The notes below the pieces were generated by a model. The model made no database searches. It was given only the letters and a program-made list of their open reading frames with translations, and was not told the origin of the DNA. From assembly GCA_964291505.2 (NCBI GenBank), contig OZ220216.1, forward strand, positions 496,001-560,000: DNA of 64,000 nucleotides. Reading direction: 5' to 3'. Shown here piece by piece: positions 17,221 through 26,174 of this stretch. The position numbers were made by a program, and so were the translations under genes. Positions within the stretch are counted from its first letter, which is position 1; each line of letters opens with the position of its first letter. This DNA is from Kistimonas sp964291505. Its GTDB lineage: Bacteria > Pseudomonadota > Gammaproteobacteria > Pseudomonadales > Endozoicomonadaceae.

Positions 17221-17910
17221 TCAATGACGGTGGATCAGGTATGGATCCAGTGCCGCGCCGCGGAATTGTTCCAGCTTCTCGCGATGGTGCATGGCTGGCT
17301 TGGTGCGATGCACTTCGACCTCGGCACGACGGTTCTGGGCACGTCCTTCGCGGGTGCTGTTACTGGCCACCGGAGAACTTTCACCTTTGCCTTCCACCTT
17401 GATGGAGGCAGACATCACGCCTTTGCTGACCAGGTAGTCGCGCACGGCATTAGCCCGCTTGACGGAAAGGCTCTGGTTGTAGGTAGAGGCACCGATGTTA
17501 CAGGTGTGACCGGCGATCCGGATTTCTGTGTTGGGGCCAGCCATGTCTGCGACTTTATCCAGGGCTTTCTTGTCATTGCTGCCCAGGCGGTAAGAGTCGA
17601 AGTTGAACATGATCTTGGAATGGTCTGCTACGGTTGACTTGGCCATATGATGGCTGTCGTCTTTGCTGTCAGAGCCGTCGCTGTCACCCGCCATGGCACA
17701 GCCTGCACCACCCACCAGTGCACCAGCGGCAAGTCCGATACCGGCAGTTGCTGCACTCTGCGCTGCACCACCGAGACCCCACAGCATGCCGCCAGCCAGA
17801 GAACATTTCGTCCAGTTGGCATTACCATTGTGAGAGCTGGTTGTTGCACAACCTGAGGTGATAAGAACCAGGGCGAATAACCCAATCATTCTTAATTTAC
17901 TTTGGATCAT
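17221..17910 (-). CDS. OmpA-family outer-membrane lipoprotein
   Basis: A 229-residue protein with an N-terminal hydrophobic signal ending ITSGCATTSS, so the Cys is a likely lipidation site, although the -3 residue is Thr rather than the usual Leu. A Gly/Ala-rich segment (AAQSAATAGIGLAAGALVGGAG) resembles a glycine-zipper region. The C-terminal OmpA-like peptidoglycan-binding domain (about 110-220) shows IMFNFDSYRLGSNDKKAL, IAGHTCNIGASTYNQSLSVKRA and AQNRRAEVEV. It probably tethers the outer membrane to peptidoglycan. AAGGAG about 9 bases upstream supports ATG 17910 over the ATG three codons before it. Confidence 0.88.
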   Translation of the reverse strand: MIQSKLRMIGLFALVLITSGCATTSSHNGNANWTKCSLAGGMLWGLGGAAQSAATAGIGLAAGALVGGAGCAMAGDSDGSDSKDDSHHMAKSTVADHSKIMFNFDSYRLGSNDKKALDKVADMAGPNTEIRIAGHTCNIGASTYNQSLSVKRANAVRDYLVSKGVMSASIKVEGKGESSPVASNSTREGRAQNRRAEVEVHRTKPAMHHREKLEQFRGAALDPYLIHRH

Positions 17911-18102
17911 TGCAAACATCTCCTTCCTTGGATCAGTTACTTACTACGTTATCCAGTAACGAACCCGATCTGAGTGGCCCTGTTGTTAGATACACGGGAG
18001 CCGAGGCTTAAAAGCGGGTTGTATCAACGAAGAGTATAGGGGACTGAAAAGGCCAGATTTGGGCTTGAGACCTGAAAATAAAGGAAATGTTGATGATTTG
18101 AC

Positions 18103-18126
18103 GCCCGCCAATGTGCTACGGCGGGC
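18103..18126. terminator. Possible stem-loop downstream of atuG
   Basis: GCCCGCC (18103-18109) and GGCGGGC (18120-18126) form a 7-bp GC-rich stem with a ten-base loop, about 55 bases past the stop of the last atu gene. No U-tract follows in the direction of the operon, so a terminator role is only possible. The surrounding 270 bases (17911-18179) contain no gene I can support and should hold the promoter of the OmpA-like gene. Confidence 0.35.
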
Positions 18127-18179
18127 ATCAAGGTGGGAGTGTCATATCCGGGACGCTGCCCGATTACCCGTTCTGTATT

Positions 18180-19004
18180 TTAATCGACATAGAGATCCTG
18201 AAACAGGTTGTCAGCCTGAGTCGGATCACAGGCGTAGTGGCTGAAGTCTGTGATGCCACGTTCCCGAAGAATGTCTTCATCCAGTAGGGTCTGCCCGGTT
18301 AGTGCCAGATCAGCGGTGGATAAGATCTCATAGCCGGCATCCGCCATAATGACGGGTTTGCGGCTGCGGCGCATGATGGCATCGCCACCGGTTTTTTCTA
18401 CTGCGGCAGTTGCGATAGATGTTCGGGGCCACAGGGCGTTGACTGCGATGCCGTAACGGCGGAATTCACCCGCCATCCCCAAGGTCAGCAGACTCATGCC
18501 GTATTTGGTGACGGTATAGGGAATATACGGCGTCAGCCATTTTTCCTTCAGGTTGATGGCGGGTGACAGGTTAAGGATATGGCCGTTATCAGACTTTTTC
18601 AGCCAGGGTAGTGCGGCCTGTGAGCAGAGAAACACTGCCCGGGTATTGATCTGGTGGATAAGGTCAAACTTCTTGAGTGGTGTATGTTCCAGGGAGGTCA
18701 GGCTGATGGCTCCAGCGTTGTTAACGAGCGCGTCAATGCCGCCAAAGCGGTTGGCAGCCTCCTGAACCATACCTTTCACCTGGGCTTCATCGCGCACATC
18801 TACCTGGATAGGCAACGCCTGTCCTCCGGCTGCTTCCACTTCCTCTGCCACTGTATGGATAGTGCCGGGCAGAGTTGGGTGCGGATCCGCTGATTTGGCG
18901 GCAATCACGATATTGGCGCCATCCCGGGCGCAACGCAGCGCCAGTTCCCGGCCAATACCGCGGCTTGCTCCCGTGATGATTATGGTCTTGTTCTTCATGG
19001 ACAT
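18180..19004 (-). CDS. atuG: Short-chain dehydrogenase/reductase of the terpene cluster (AtuG-like)
   Basis: A 274-residue classical SDR: the cofactor motif TGASRGIG near residue 11, NNAGA near residue 91, and the catalytic region LNLSPAINLKEKWLTPYIPYTVTKYGM, with a Y-xxx-K pair. It is larger than minimal SDRs and the C-terminal region is unlike AtuB. In Pseudomonas aeruginosa AtuG is an SDR at the distal end of the atu operon, proposed to act on terpene alcohol or acyl intermediates; its exact reaction is not settled. The ATG at 19004 has GGAG nearby. It is the last gene here, 53 bases after the tetR gene. Confidence 0.8.
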   Translation of the reverse strand: MSMKNKTIIITGASRGIGRELALRCARDGANIVIAAKSADPHPTLPGTIHTVAEEVEAAGGQALPIQVDVRDEAQVKGMVQEAANRFGGIDALVNNAGAISLTSLEHTPLKKFDLIHQINTRAVFLCSQAALPWLKKSDNGHILNLSPAINLKEKWLTPYIPYTVTKYGMSLLTLGMAGEFRRYGIAVNALWPRTSIATAAVEKTGGDAIMRRSRKPVIMADAGYEILSTADLALTGQTLLDEDILRERGITDFSHYACDPTQADNLFQDLYVD

Positions 19005-19057
19005 CCTGGTTGCTCCGTCAGGGTCATGTGGACAGGTCTGTTGTGCAGACGGGGGTG

Positions 19058-19642
19058 TTATTTCAGAATCAGTTTCAGTGCCATTTCGGTCAGATCGCTA
19101 AGCGTCAGTGCACCACTTTCTTTATACCAGTACGTAGTCCAGTAAAGGCTGCCGCTCAGGAAACGACGCAGGACAAAGGGTTCTATCCCGGGCTTCAGGT
19201 ACTCAGTGGCACCGGTAAACTCTGTCACCCAGAGTTGCTCATACGCTTCCCGGATGTGTAGCAGTTTCTCCTGGTTTTCCGGTGACAGTGATCGCCATTC
19301 GTAGACCAGCACCGCCAGCGCATGGCCGTTTTCGCCCTGGATGGATTCCAGTTCACAGCGGATCATGGCGCGCAGCCGTGCTACCGGCGTGTCGATTTCA
19401 GCCAGTGCTGATTCCATACGGACCAGCAGGCTGTTGACGCTTTCTTCCATCACAGCGCCGAGGATATCGTCCTTGGTCTTGAAATGATGAAAGATGCTGC
19501 CGGAGAGAATACCGACGGCATTGGCAATATCACGAACCGTGGTACGGTCATAGCCCTTGGTCCGGAACAGTTCGGCAGCAGCCTGCAGCAGCTTGCCCCG
19601 GGCGCTGTCTGGGTCGGTCAAAGTGGTCGTTCGTTGTTCCAT
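19058..19642 (-). CDS. TetR-family regulator embedded in the atu operon (AtuR-like candidate)
   Basis: A 194-residue TetR regulator. The N-terminal helix-turn-helix region reads GKLLQAAAELFRTKGYDRTTVRDIANAVGILSGSIFHHFKTKDDIL, interrupted here only by normal family spacing. The larger C-terminal domain would bind an effector, probably an acyl-CoA given the context. ATG 19642 lies 16 bases after the atuF stop. In P. aeruginosa the atu repressor AtuR is encoded beside atuA; here the only TetR gene lies between atuF and atuG. A dyad in the atuA promoter (28030-28051) is a suitable operator, which would give autoregulation of the whole operon. The link is inferred. Confidence 0.85.
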   Translation of the reverse strand: MEQRTTTLTDPDSARGKLLQAAAELFRTKGYDRTTVRDIANAVGILSGSIFHHFKTKDDILGAVMEESVNSLLVRMESALAEIDTPVARLRAMIRCELESIQGENGHALAVLVYEWRSLSPENQEKLLHIREAYEQLWVTEFTGATEYLKPGIEPFVLRRFLSGSLYWTTYWYKESGALTLSDLTEMALKLILK

Positions 19643-19658
19643 TATCGGTAGTCCATGG

Positions 19659-21623
19659 TCAGGCGGCGGTGTCCGGTTCGATCGTGGCCAGCAGTTGACG
19701 GCTGCGAACCTGTTCACCGGACGCCACTTCCAGCGAGCAGAGGATGCCGTCACAATCCGCTTTCAGGGGGTGTTCCATTTTCATGGCTTCCAGCACCATG
19801 ACCGTTTGGCCTCGGCTGACGTTCTGTCCTGTCTCGACCAGGACATCGACAATCAGACCATCCATGCTGGCTTTGATGCGTCCGTCGCCTGCCTGGTCAG
19901 AGCTGCTTGCAGGCATCAGAGTGCGGTCATGGAAGGTATAGTCACCCGCCGCCGTTGATAGATAGAGTGCGCCAGCCTGTTTGCTGAAGGTAAGGGTTTC
20001 CCTGATGCCGTCAATGCTGAATGAGACGTTGTGGCCTTGAGTAGCCAGAAGCTCAATCGTGAAGTGCTCGTCCTGAATATCCACTTGGTATTGCGCATTT
20101 TTTTGGGTGATAGCAATGAGTGTTTCATTCTCATCACAGGTCAGCGTACAGCTCCTGCTGGGTGCTTCTGTGCTACGCCAGCCGCTCAGTGAACGTTCTT
20201 CGGTATGATGTGCCTGCATAAGAACAGCGGCAATCGCTAACAGCTGAATGGAAGGTGATTGCCCATTTTCTTCAACGGCATCACCATACTGTTCAAGAAA
20301 TGCGGTGGTGGCCTCGCCATTGATAAAGGCCGGGTGGGACAAAATAGCAGCTAACCAGCTGCGGTTGTTCTTGAGTCCTGTCAGCACGGTATCTTCAATG
20401 GCGCATACCAAACGACGCCGTGCTTCTTCACGATCCTGTCCCCAGGCGATGATCTTGGCGAGCATCGGATCGTAGTGAGGTGTTACGGTCCCCCCCGTTT
20501 CTATGCCTGCATCGGTTCGGATACCCGGAGCATCAACGGGTTGCCAGCGTTGGATAGCGCCTGCCTGAGGCATAAAGTTACTGGCGGGATCTTCTGCATA
20601 AAGTCGGACTTCAATGGCGTGGCCATTCAGGACAATGTCGTCCTGCTGCAAAGGCAGTGGCTTGCCGGCGGCAATATCCAGCTGCCAGGCGACCAGATCG
20701 GTACCGGTGATCAACTCAGTAACAGGGTGTTCGACCTGCAGTCGGGTATTCATTTCGAGGAAATAAAAATCGCTATTCTGGTCCAGCAGAAATTCCACGG
20801 TACCCGCGCCAACATAGTTGCAGGTTCTGGCCGCCAGAACAGCCGCTTCGCCCATACGTTGTCTCAGGCTTGAATCAACGGCCGGTGACGGGGCTTCCTC
20901 GACGACTTTCTGGTGTCTGCGCTGAATGGAGCAATCCCGTTCCCCGAGGTAAACCGTATTGCCCTGCTGATCAGCAAAGACCTGAATTTCCACATGGCGA
21001 GGCTGGAGAATGGCCTTTTCAAGAATCAGCTGGCCGTTGCCAAAGGCGTTTTCGGCTTCGCTGCGGGCGCGTACCAGGGACTCGATCAATGTGCTTTTAT
21101 CATGAACCAGGCGCATACCACGGCCACCACCGCCGGCAGATGCCTTGATCATCAGGGGAAAGCCAATCGCCATGGCCGCTTTCTGAAGCGTGTCATTATC
21201 CTGCTCATTGCCTTCATAGCCGGGAATGCAGGGAACGCCTGCCGCCTGCATGGCAATTTTGGATTGTCGTTTACAGCCCATCAATTCGATGGCGTCCGGG
21301 CGTGGGCCGATAAAGACCAAACCTGCTGCTACACAGGCGCGGGCAAAATCCGCATTCTCTGACAGGAAGCCGTAGCCAGGGTGTATGGCATCTGCACCGG
21401 TGCGCTTGGCGGCATTGAGGATGTTATCCGCGCGGAGATAGGACTCCCCGACAGCCGCCGGACCAATACAGACAGCCTGGTCTGCCATGGTGACATGCGG
21501 TGAATGGCTGTCAGCCTCGCTGTAAACGGCTACCGTTCGATAACCCAGGGCTTTGGCGGTACGCATGACACGTACCGCGATTTCGCCCCGGTTGGAGACC
21601 AGTAGTTTGGTGAATACGGTCAT
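19659..21623 (-). CDS. atuF: Geranyl-CoA carboxylase biotin-carrying alpha subunit (AtuF)
   Basis: A 654-residue biotin carboxylase/biotin carrier subunit. The biotin carboxylase part (about 1-450) starts KLLVSNRGEIAVRVMRTAK and has the ATP-grasp glycine loop KASAGGGGRGMRLV, then EMNTRLQVEHPVTE. The C-terminal carrier domain has the biotinylation site K615 in VLEAMKMEHPL. The fold is shared with methylcrotonyl-CoA carboxylase alpha; I call it geranyl-CoA carboxylase because of the neighbouring atuA-E and atuG genes. With AtuC it would carboxylate cis-geranyl-CoA. It overlaps the upstream atuE stop by four bases (ATGA), showing translational coupling. Confidence 0.88.
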   Translation of the reverse strand: MTVFTKLLVSNRGEIAVRVMRTAKALGYRTVAVYSEADSHSPHVTMADQAVCIGPAAVGESYLRADNILNAAKRTGADAIHPGYGFLSENADFARACVAAGLVFIGPRPDAIELMGCKRQSKIAMQAAGVPCIPGYEGNEQDNDTLQKAAMAIGFPLMIKASAGGGGRGMRLVHDKSTLIESLVRARSEAENAFGNGQLILEKAILQPRHVEIQVFADQQGNTVYLGERDCSIQRRHQKVVEEAPSPAVDSSLRQRMGEAAVLAARTCNYVGAGTVEFLLDQNSDFYFLEMNTRLQVEHPVTELITGTDLVAWQLDIAAGKPLPLQQDDIVLNGHAIEVRLYAEDPASNFMPQAGAIQRWQPVDAPGIRTDAGIETGGTVTPHYDPMLAKIIAWGQDREEARRRLVCAIEDTVLTGLKNNRSWLAAILSHPAFINGEATTAFLEQYGDAVEENGQSPSIQLLAIAAVLMQAHHTEERSLSGWRSTEAPSRSCTLTCDENETLIAITQKNAQYQVDIQDEHFTIELLATQGHNVSFSIDGIRETLTFSKQAGALYLSTAAGDYTFHDRTLMPASSSDQAGDGRIKASMDGLIVDVLVETGQNVSRGQTVMVLEAMKMEHPLKADCDGILCSLEVASGEQVRSRQLLATIEPDTAA

Positions 21624-22444
21624 GCTTCACTCTCCCGTTCAGTCGCCCACGCAGGTTTGCGTTTTTGCATAAACGCCGTCGTTCCCTCAATCCCTTCGTC
21701 ACCCCGGATTGCGTCAGAAAAGGCTTTGGCGGCATCATCCAGTAATACGCCAAGGTCGGTTTTACCAACCGCGAGCATCAACTGCTTGGTGACGGCATTG
21801 GCTTTGGGTGCGCATCGTTTGATACGTGACAGGGTATTTGCAAGTGCCTCCTCAAGCGACTCCGTTGAGCTGTATACGCTATGGGCAATGCCAAGTCTTG
21901 CCGCTTCGTCACCACTTAATGATTCGCCCAGCAGGGCCAGGCGACGTGCCTGGGTCAGTCCAATGCGTTTGACCACGAACGGGGCAATCTGTGCGGGTGG
22001 AATCCCCAGGGATGTTTCTGGCAGGGCAAAACGGGCCTCGCTATGCGCCAGGGCAACATCGGAGATACAGGCCAGACCAAAGCCACCGCCCATGACCGTG
22101 CCTTCCAATACGCAGACGATCACCTGGGGGGCTTGCTCTGCCATTTCCAGTAGCTGACCAAAACACCGGTTCAGTGCGTAGAAAGGATCATTGTCGTCTT
22201 TTCCAAGGCGCGCGCGGGCATTGGCCATATCTCTGATATCACCGCCAGCGCAGAAATGACCATCGCTGCCTCGGAGTACGATGGTCCGCAGGGTAGTATC
22301 CGTACTGGTAGCCTCCAGGACGGACATTAATTCCTGCACCATGGCCAGACTCAGGGCATTACGGACTTCAGGACGATTGAAGGTTACAAACAGCGCGTGG
22401 TCACGCTGCTCCAGTAACAGGTGTTCACAGACCGGTAATGTCAT
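21620..22444 (-). CDS. atuE: Enoyl-CoA hydratase-family isohexenylglutaconyl-CoA hydratase (AtuE)
   Basis: A crotonase-family protein of about 274 residues: FNRPEVRNALSLAM near the N-terminus, the oxyanion loop DGHFCAGGDIRDMA, then VIVCVLEGTVMGGGFGLACISD and ARFALPETSLGIPPAQIAPFV. The E in PETSLGI fits the hydratase catalytic site. In the acyclic terpene pathway AtuE hydrates isohexenyl-glutaconyl-CoA; LiuC does the equivalent step for leucine, and the atu context favours AtuE. I chose the second ATG (22444) because AGGAG is properly spaced for it; the first ATG, at 22450, would be too close. It overlaps atuF by four bases. Confidence 0.85.
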   Translation of the reverse strand: MTLPVCEHLLLEQRDHALFVTFNRPEVRNALSLAMVQELMSVLEATSTDTTLRTIVLRGSDGHFCAGGDIRDMANARARLGKDDNDPFYALNRCFGQLLEMAEQAPQVIVCVLEGTVMGGGFGLACISDVALAHSEARFALPETSLGIPPAQIAPFVVKRIGLTQARRLALLGESLSGDEAARLGIAHSVYSSTESLEEALANTLSRIKRCAPKANAVTKQLMLAVGKTDLGVLLDDAAKAFSDAIRGDEGIEGTTAFMQKRKPAWATERESEA

Positions 22445-22457
22445 GGCCATTCTCCTA

Positions 22458-23618
22458 TCAACCTTTCTTTTTGCCCGGAAGGGTGCCCATGAGTTTGCTG
22501 ATAATGCCGAGCATGATCTCGTCCGCTCCGCCGCCGATAGAGGTCAGACGCATATCCCGGTAGGCGCGGTTGATCTGGCTTTCGAACATGTAACCCATGC
22601 CGCCCCAGAACTGGAGACAACCGTCGGGTATTTCCCGGCACAGGCGTCCGGCCTTGAGTTTGGCCATGCTGGCCAGCTGGGTGACGTCTTTGCTATTGAT
22701 ATAGGTTTCTGTCGCCTGGTAGACCAGTGCACGCAGGGATTCGACTTCGGTCTGCATCTCGGCAAGGCGGAAATGGATATATTGGTTGTCGATCAAAGGC
22801 TGGCCGAACGTACGACGCTCGCGGCAATACTCAATGGTGTCGTTAATGCACATCTCCAGCCCCTTGATAGCCATGGAGGCGCCGAACAGCCGTTCTTCCT
22901 GGAACTGCAGCATCTGCATCATAAAGCCCATGCCTTCGGCGCCAATCCGGTAACGCTGGGGAACACGGACATCATCAAAAAAGATCTGGGCGGTATCGGA
23001 ACTGCGCATGCCCAGCTTGTTGAGTTTGTCGGAAAAGGTAATGCCGGGAGTATTGGTCGGGACGATGATCAGGGACTTGTTTTTATGAACTTTGTCGTCT
23101 GACGTGTTGGCCAGCAGACAGATGTAGTCAGCCTGTGTGGCGTTGGTTATCCACATCTTGGTGCCATTGATGACATAGTCGTCACCGTCCTTGCGTGCCC
23201 AGGTTTTGAGCCCTGCCACATCTGATCCGGCACCGGGTTCGCTCACACCAATGCAGGCGACCTGTTCACCGCGGATGGCAGGCGCCAGGAACTCTTCTTT
23301 CAGGTCGTCTGTCGCGAAGCGGGCCAAGGCTGGTGTTGCCATATCTGTCTGGACGCCAATGGCCAGCGCTACGCCACCGGCACGGCTCAGGCCAAGCTCT
23401 TCGGCAAAGACCATCTGGTAGCTGTAGTCCAGTCCCATACCGCCCCAGACTTCCGGTTTGGCAATGCCTAGCAGGCCGAGTTTACCGAGTTTGCCAAATA
23501 GCTCATGGGCCGGAAATATGCCTTCTTTTTCCCAGGTTTCCGCGTTGGGGTTGATCTCGTTGTCAACAAACGCCTTGACTGTACGTCGAAGTTCTTCATG
23601 TTCCGCAGTAAATTTCAT
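22458..23618 (-). CDS. atuD: Acyl-CoA dehydrogenase, citronellyl-CoA dehydrogenase type (AtuD)
   Basis: A 386-residue FAD-dependent acyl-CoA dehydrogenase. Signature stretches include ACIGVSEPGAGSDVAGLKT and DYVINGTKMWITNA in the middle domain. The C-terminal helical domain has QFWGGMGYMFESQINRAYRD and IGGGADEIMLGIIS. AtuD oxidises citronellyl-CoA to geranyl-CoA; this enzyme type sits exactly between atuC and atuE in P. aeruginosa, and the same order is seen here. By sequence alone it could be a different acyl-CoA dehydrogenase, so the assignment rests on context. It lies 13 bases upstream of the atuE start. Confidence 0.85.
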   Translation of the reverse strand: MKFTAEHEELRRTVKAFVDNEINPNAETWEKEGIFPAHELFGKLGKLGLLGIAKPEVWGGMGLDYSYQMVFAEELGLSRAGGVALAIGVQTDMATPALARFATDDLKEEFLAPAIRGEQVACIGVSEPGAGSDVAGLKTWARKDGDDYVINGTKMWITNATQADYICLLANTSDDKVHKNKSLIIVPTNTPGITFSDKLNKLGMRSSDTAQIFFDDVRVPQRYRIGAEGMGFMMQMLQFQEERLFGASMAIKGLEMCINDTIEYCRERRTFGQPLIDNQYIHFRLAEMQTEVESLRALVYQATETYINSKDVTQLASMAKLKAGRLCREIPDGCLQFWGGMGYMFESQINRAYRDMRLTSIGGGADEIMLGIISKLMGTLPGKKKG

Positions 23619-23665
23619 CGTCCTGTCCTGCCTTGATGTTGTTCTTGTTGACCTGACTGCCGGGC

Positions 23666-25282
23666 TTAAAAACGGCTGATGCCAAAACTGTTGCTGTTGA
23701 GTGTCCGTTGCCGACTTTCACGACAGATGTCTAGCACATAGGCCAGTACCTTGCGGGTATCCCGGGGATCAATCAATCCGTCGTCCCACAGGCGAGCCGT
23801 GCAGGCCAGTGCCGTGGAACCCTGGGCTAGCTGTTCCGCTGTTTTGTTTTCCATCATTTCCAGCATGGCGGGATCCGCCGGTTGCCCGCTGCGTGCCATT
23901 TTGGCCTCCATAACGATGCGAAGCACTTTGCCAGCCTGTTGTGCGCCCATAACGGCAGTGGCGCTGTTGGGCCAGGCAAAAATGAAGTCGGGTTCGAAGC
24001 CCCGGCCGCACATGGCATAGTTACCGGCACCATAGGAGCCGCCAATGACCAGGCTGATTTTGGGTACACGGGCATTGGCGACAGCCTGGATCATCTTGGC
24101 GCCATGCTTGATGATGCCGTTATGTTCCACTTCGGTGCCGACCATGAACCCTGTTGTATTGTGAAGAAAAAGAATCGGTATGTTGGCCTGGTCGCATAAC
24201 TGGATGAACTGGGCGGCTTTGGTCGCACCCGCCGGCGTGATGGGACCATTGTTGCCTATCAGTCCACAGGTGTGCCCTTCAATCGTGAGATGGCCACACA
24301 CGGTTTGCTGGTCATATTCACTTTTGAAGGAGAGGAACTCGGAATCGTCACTAATCCGTGCAATAACCTCTGCCACATCATAGGGGGTTTTGGGGTCGGC
24401 CGGGATGATGCCTATCAGTTCTTCAACAGGGTATTTCGGCTGTCTGACGGTATGTCGGACTTCAGGCTGTGCAGGAGAATTCCAGGGCAGCAGAGCCATA
24501 ATTTCACGGGCAATGCGGATGGCATCCTGATCATTTTCTGCCAGATACTCACCGGTTCCGGCTGACTGGGTATGCATTTCCGCGCCGCCCAGCTCTTCAT
24601 CCGTTGCGATTTCACCGGTCGCCGCCTTGAGCAGTGGTGGGCCAGCCAGGTACATGGTGGCCTGCTTGCGTACCATGACCACGTAGTCAGACAATGCTGG
24701 CTGGTAGGCGCCTCCAGCAGTGGCGCTGCCATGAACGACAGTGACCTGAGGAATACCCGCGGCGGACATCCGTGCCTGGTTATAGAAGCCTTTACCACCT
24801 GGTGCAAAGGTCTCTGTCGCATGATTCAGGTCCGCACCGCCGCTTTGGGCGAGGGTTACAGTCGGAAGTTTTTGTTGCAGGGCAATCTGTTGCAGGCGCA
24901 GGCGTTTCTCCAAGCCTATGGGGGTGATAGTGCCACCTTTGACCGCAAAGTTATCCACCACCACCATGCAGCGGACACCGGATACATACCCAATGCCAGC
25001 AATACAGCCACCACCGGCACTGCTGCCGTCGCGGTCGCCATACATCTTATAGCCAGCCAGTGTCGACAGTTCCAGAAAAGGGCTGCCGGGATCAAGCAAC
25101 AGGTTCAGTCTTTCCCGGGGGAGCAGTTGGCCCCGTTGTGTATATTTTTCCTTTCTTTCCAGCGCTTTTTGATTGGGCAGGGCTTCCAGGGTGCGGAATG
25201 CAGTGACATGGGATTCCATCGCTTCCCGGTTACTGTGAAAAGTCTGGGAGGATGGCTGTAGGGTGGATTCAATCGCCGGCAT
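23666..25282 (-). CDS. atuC: Geranyl-CoA carboxylase carboxyltransferase beta subunit (AtuC)
   Basis: A 538-residue carboxyltransferase of the acyl-CoA carboxylase beta family. The N-half has LLPRERLNLLLDPGSPFLEL, SAGGGCIAGIGYVSG and a Gly/Ala-rich CoA site (VVHGSATAGGAYQPALSDYV). The C-half has LFLHNTTGFMVGTEVEHNG and SLVIGGSYGAGNYAMCGRGF. With AtuF it forms the biotin-dependent geranyl-CoA carboxylase. Methylcrotonyl-CoA carboxylase beta is the main alternative by similarity. The ATG at 25282 overlaps the atuB stop by one base, so atuB and atuC are translationally coupled. Confidence 0.87.
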   Translation of the reverse strand: MPAIESTLQPSSQTFHSNREAMESHVTAFRTLEALPNQKALERKEKYTQRGQLLPRERLNLLLDPGSPFLELSTLAGYKMYGDRDGSSAGGGCIAGIGYVSGVRCMVVVDNFAVKGGTITPIGLEKRLRLQQIALQQKLPTVTLAQSGGADLNHATETFAPGGKGFYNQARMSAAGIPQVTVVHGSATAGGAYQPALSDYVVMVRKQATMYLAGPPLLKAATGEIATDEELGGAEMHTQSAGTGEYLAENDQDAIRIAREIMALLPWNSPAQPEVRHTVRQPKYPVEELIGIIPADPKTPYDVAEVIARISDDSEFLSFKSEYDQQTVCGHLTIEGHTCGLIGNNGPITPAGATKAAQFIQLCDQANIPILFLHNTTGFMVGTEVEHNGIIKHGAKMIQAVANARVPKISLVIGGSYGAGNYAMCGRGFEPDFIFAWPNSATAVMGAQQAGKVLRIVMEAKMARSGQPADPAMLEMMENKTAEQLAQGSTALACTARLWDDGLIDPRDTRKVLAYVLDICRESRQRTLNSNSFGISRF

Positions 25283-26160
25283 TAGTCGTCCTCGCAGGTG
25301 GTCAGTACATCCGGTGTTTCGGCTCGGTGAAAGCCATTGAATGGCGTGTTGTTTCTCGCCTTGGCCTGCATCGGCCAGAGGCTGGTGCCCAGTGGGGCGC
25401 CGCCATCTACACGAATGGTTTCGCCATTAATAAAGGCGCTGGCATCACTGAGCAGGAAGCAGATGGCGGCACTGATTTCTGATTCCGTGGCCAGTCGCTT
25501 GAGTGGCACGCTGTCTTTCAGTTTCGGAATAATGGCCTTGACCGGGCCTTCATAGGTGTCGAGTCCGCTGGAGGCGACCCAGCCCGGGGCAACCGCATTG
25601 ACACGTACGCCATTGGGCCCCCATTCAAAAGCGGCGGTTTTTGTCAGGTTTACCATGCCGGCGCGTGCGGCGCCTGAGTGGCCCATGCCCGGCATACCGT
25701 TCCAGTTGTCGGCGGTAATGTTGACGATGGCGCCCCCGGTCTTTTTCATGCATTGGTTGTACACTTCCCGGGCCATGAGAAAGCCGCCGGTCAGGTTGGT
25801 ACTGACAACAGCATCAAAGCCTTTCTGACTGATGGATTCTAAGGGGGAGGGGTACTGGCCGCCGGCGTTATTGACCAGTCCGTGTATTATTCCGCAGCGG
25901 GATAGAATCGCTTGTACCGTGTCCCTGACGTTTTCTTCATTCCGGATATCCAGCGAATACGTGAAAGCCTGTCCGCCGTCTTCAGTGATTTCCTGGCAGA
26001 CGTGTTCGAGTTTTTCCGGCTTTCTGCCAATCAGGATCACTCGGGCGCCAAGGGCAGCGAGCTCGTGTGCTGTACAGCGGCCAATGCCACTGCCGCCACC
26101 GGTAACAATGATGGTTCGGTCAGCAAAGAGGTTATCTCTGAAAACAGACTGGTAAGACAT
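25282..26160 (-). CDS. atuB: Short-chain dehydrogenase/reductase of the terpene cluster (AtuB-like)
   Basis: A 292-residue SDR with cofactor motif IIVTGGGSGIGRCTAHELAA, NNAGGQYPSPLESIS and INGETIRVDGGAPLG near the end. The usual catalytic YxxxK is not obvious: the corresponding region reads NGMPGMGHSGAARAGMVNLTKT, with His-Ser where Tyr would be expected. That absence resembles 2,4-dienoyl-CoA reductase-type SDRs, which lack the Tyr. AtuB of P. aeruginosa is an SDR of uncertain reaction in the citronellol pathway. It lies 14 bases after atuA and shares a base with atuC. Confidence 0.82.
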   Translation of the reverse strand: MSYQSVFRDNLFADRTIIVTGGGSGIGRCTAHELAALGARVILIGRKPEKLEHVCQEITEDGGQAFTYSLDIRNEENVRDTVQAILSRCGIIHGLVNNAGGQYPSPLESISQKGFDAVVSTNLTGGFLMAREVYNQCMKKTGGAIVNITADNWNGMPGMGHSGAARAGMVNLTKTAAFEWGPNGVRVNAVAPGWVASSGLDTYEGPVKAIIPKLKDSVPLKRLATESEISAAICFLLSDASAFINGETIRVDGGAPLGTSLWPMQAKARNNTPFNGFHRAETPDVLTTCEDD

Positions 26161-26174
26161 GCGGTACTCCCTGT

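Noticed and set aside
17134..17637. Plus-strand open frame of 167 codons over the OmpA-like gene
   Set aside because: It lies opposite a well-supported lipoprotein gene with OmpA motifs and has no ribosome site or recognisable family; it is a shadow frame.
24572..25261. Plus-strand open frame of 229 codons over atuC
   Set aside because: It is antisense to a complete carboxyltransferase gene and shows no domain of its own.
19659..25282. Methylcrotonyl-CoA carboxylase (leucine, liu) cluster
   Set aside because: The enzymes are similar, but the presence of AtuA, two SDR genes and the exact atu order, with no HMG-CoA lyase or isovaleryl-CoA step, favours the terpene pathway.
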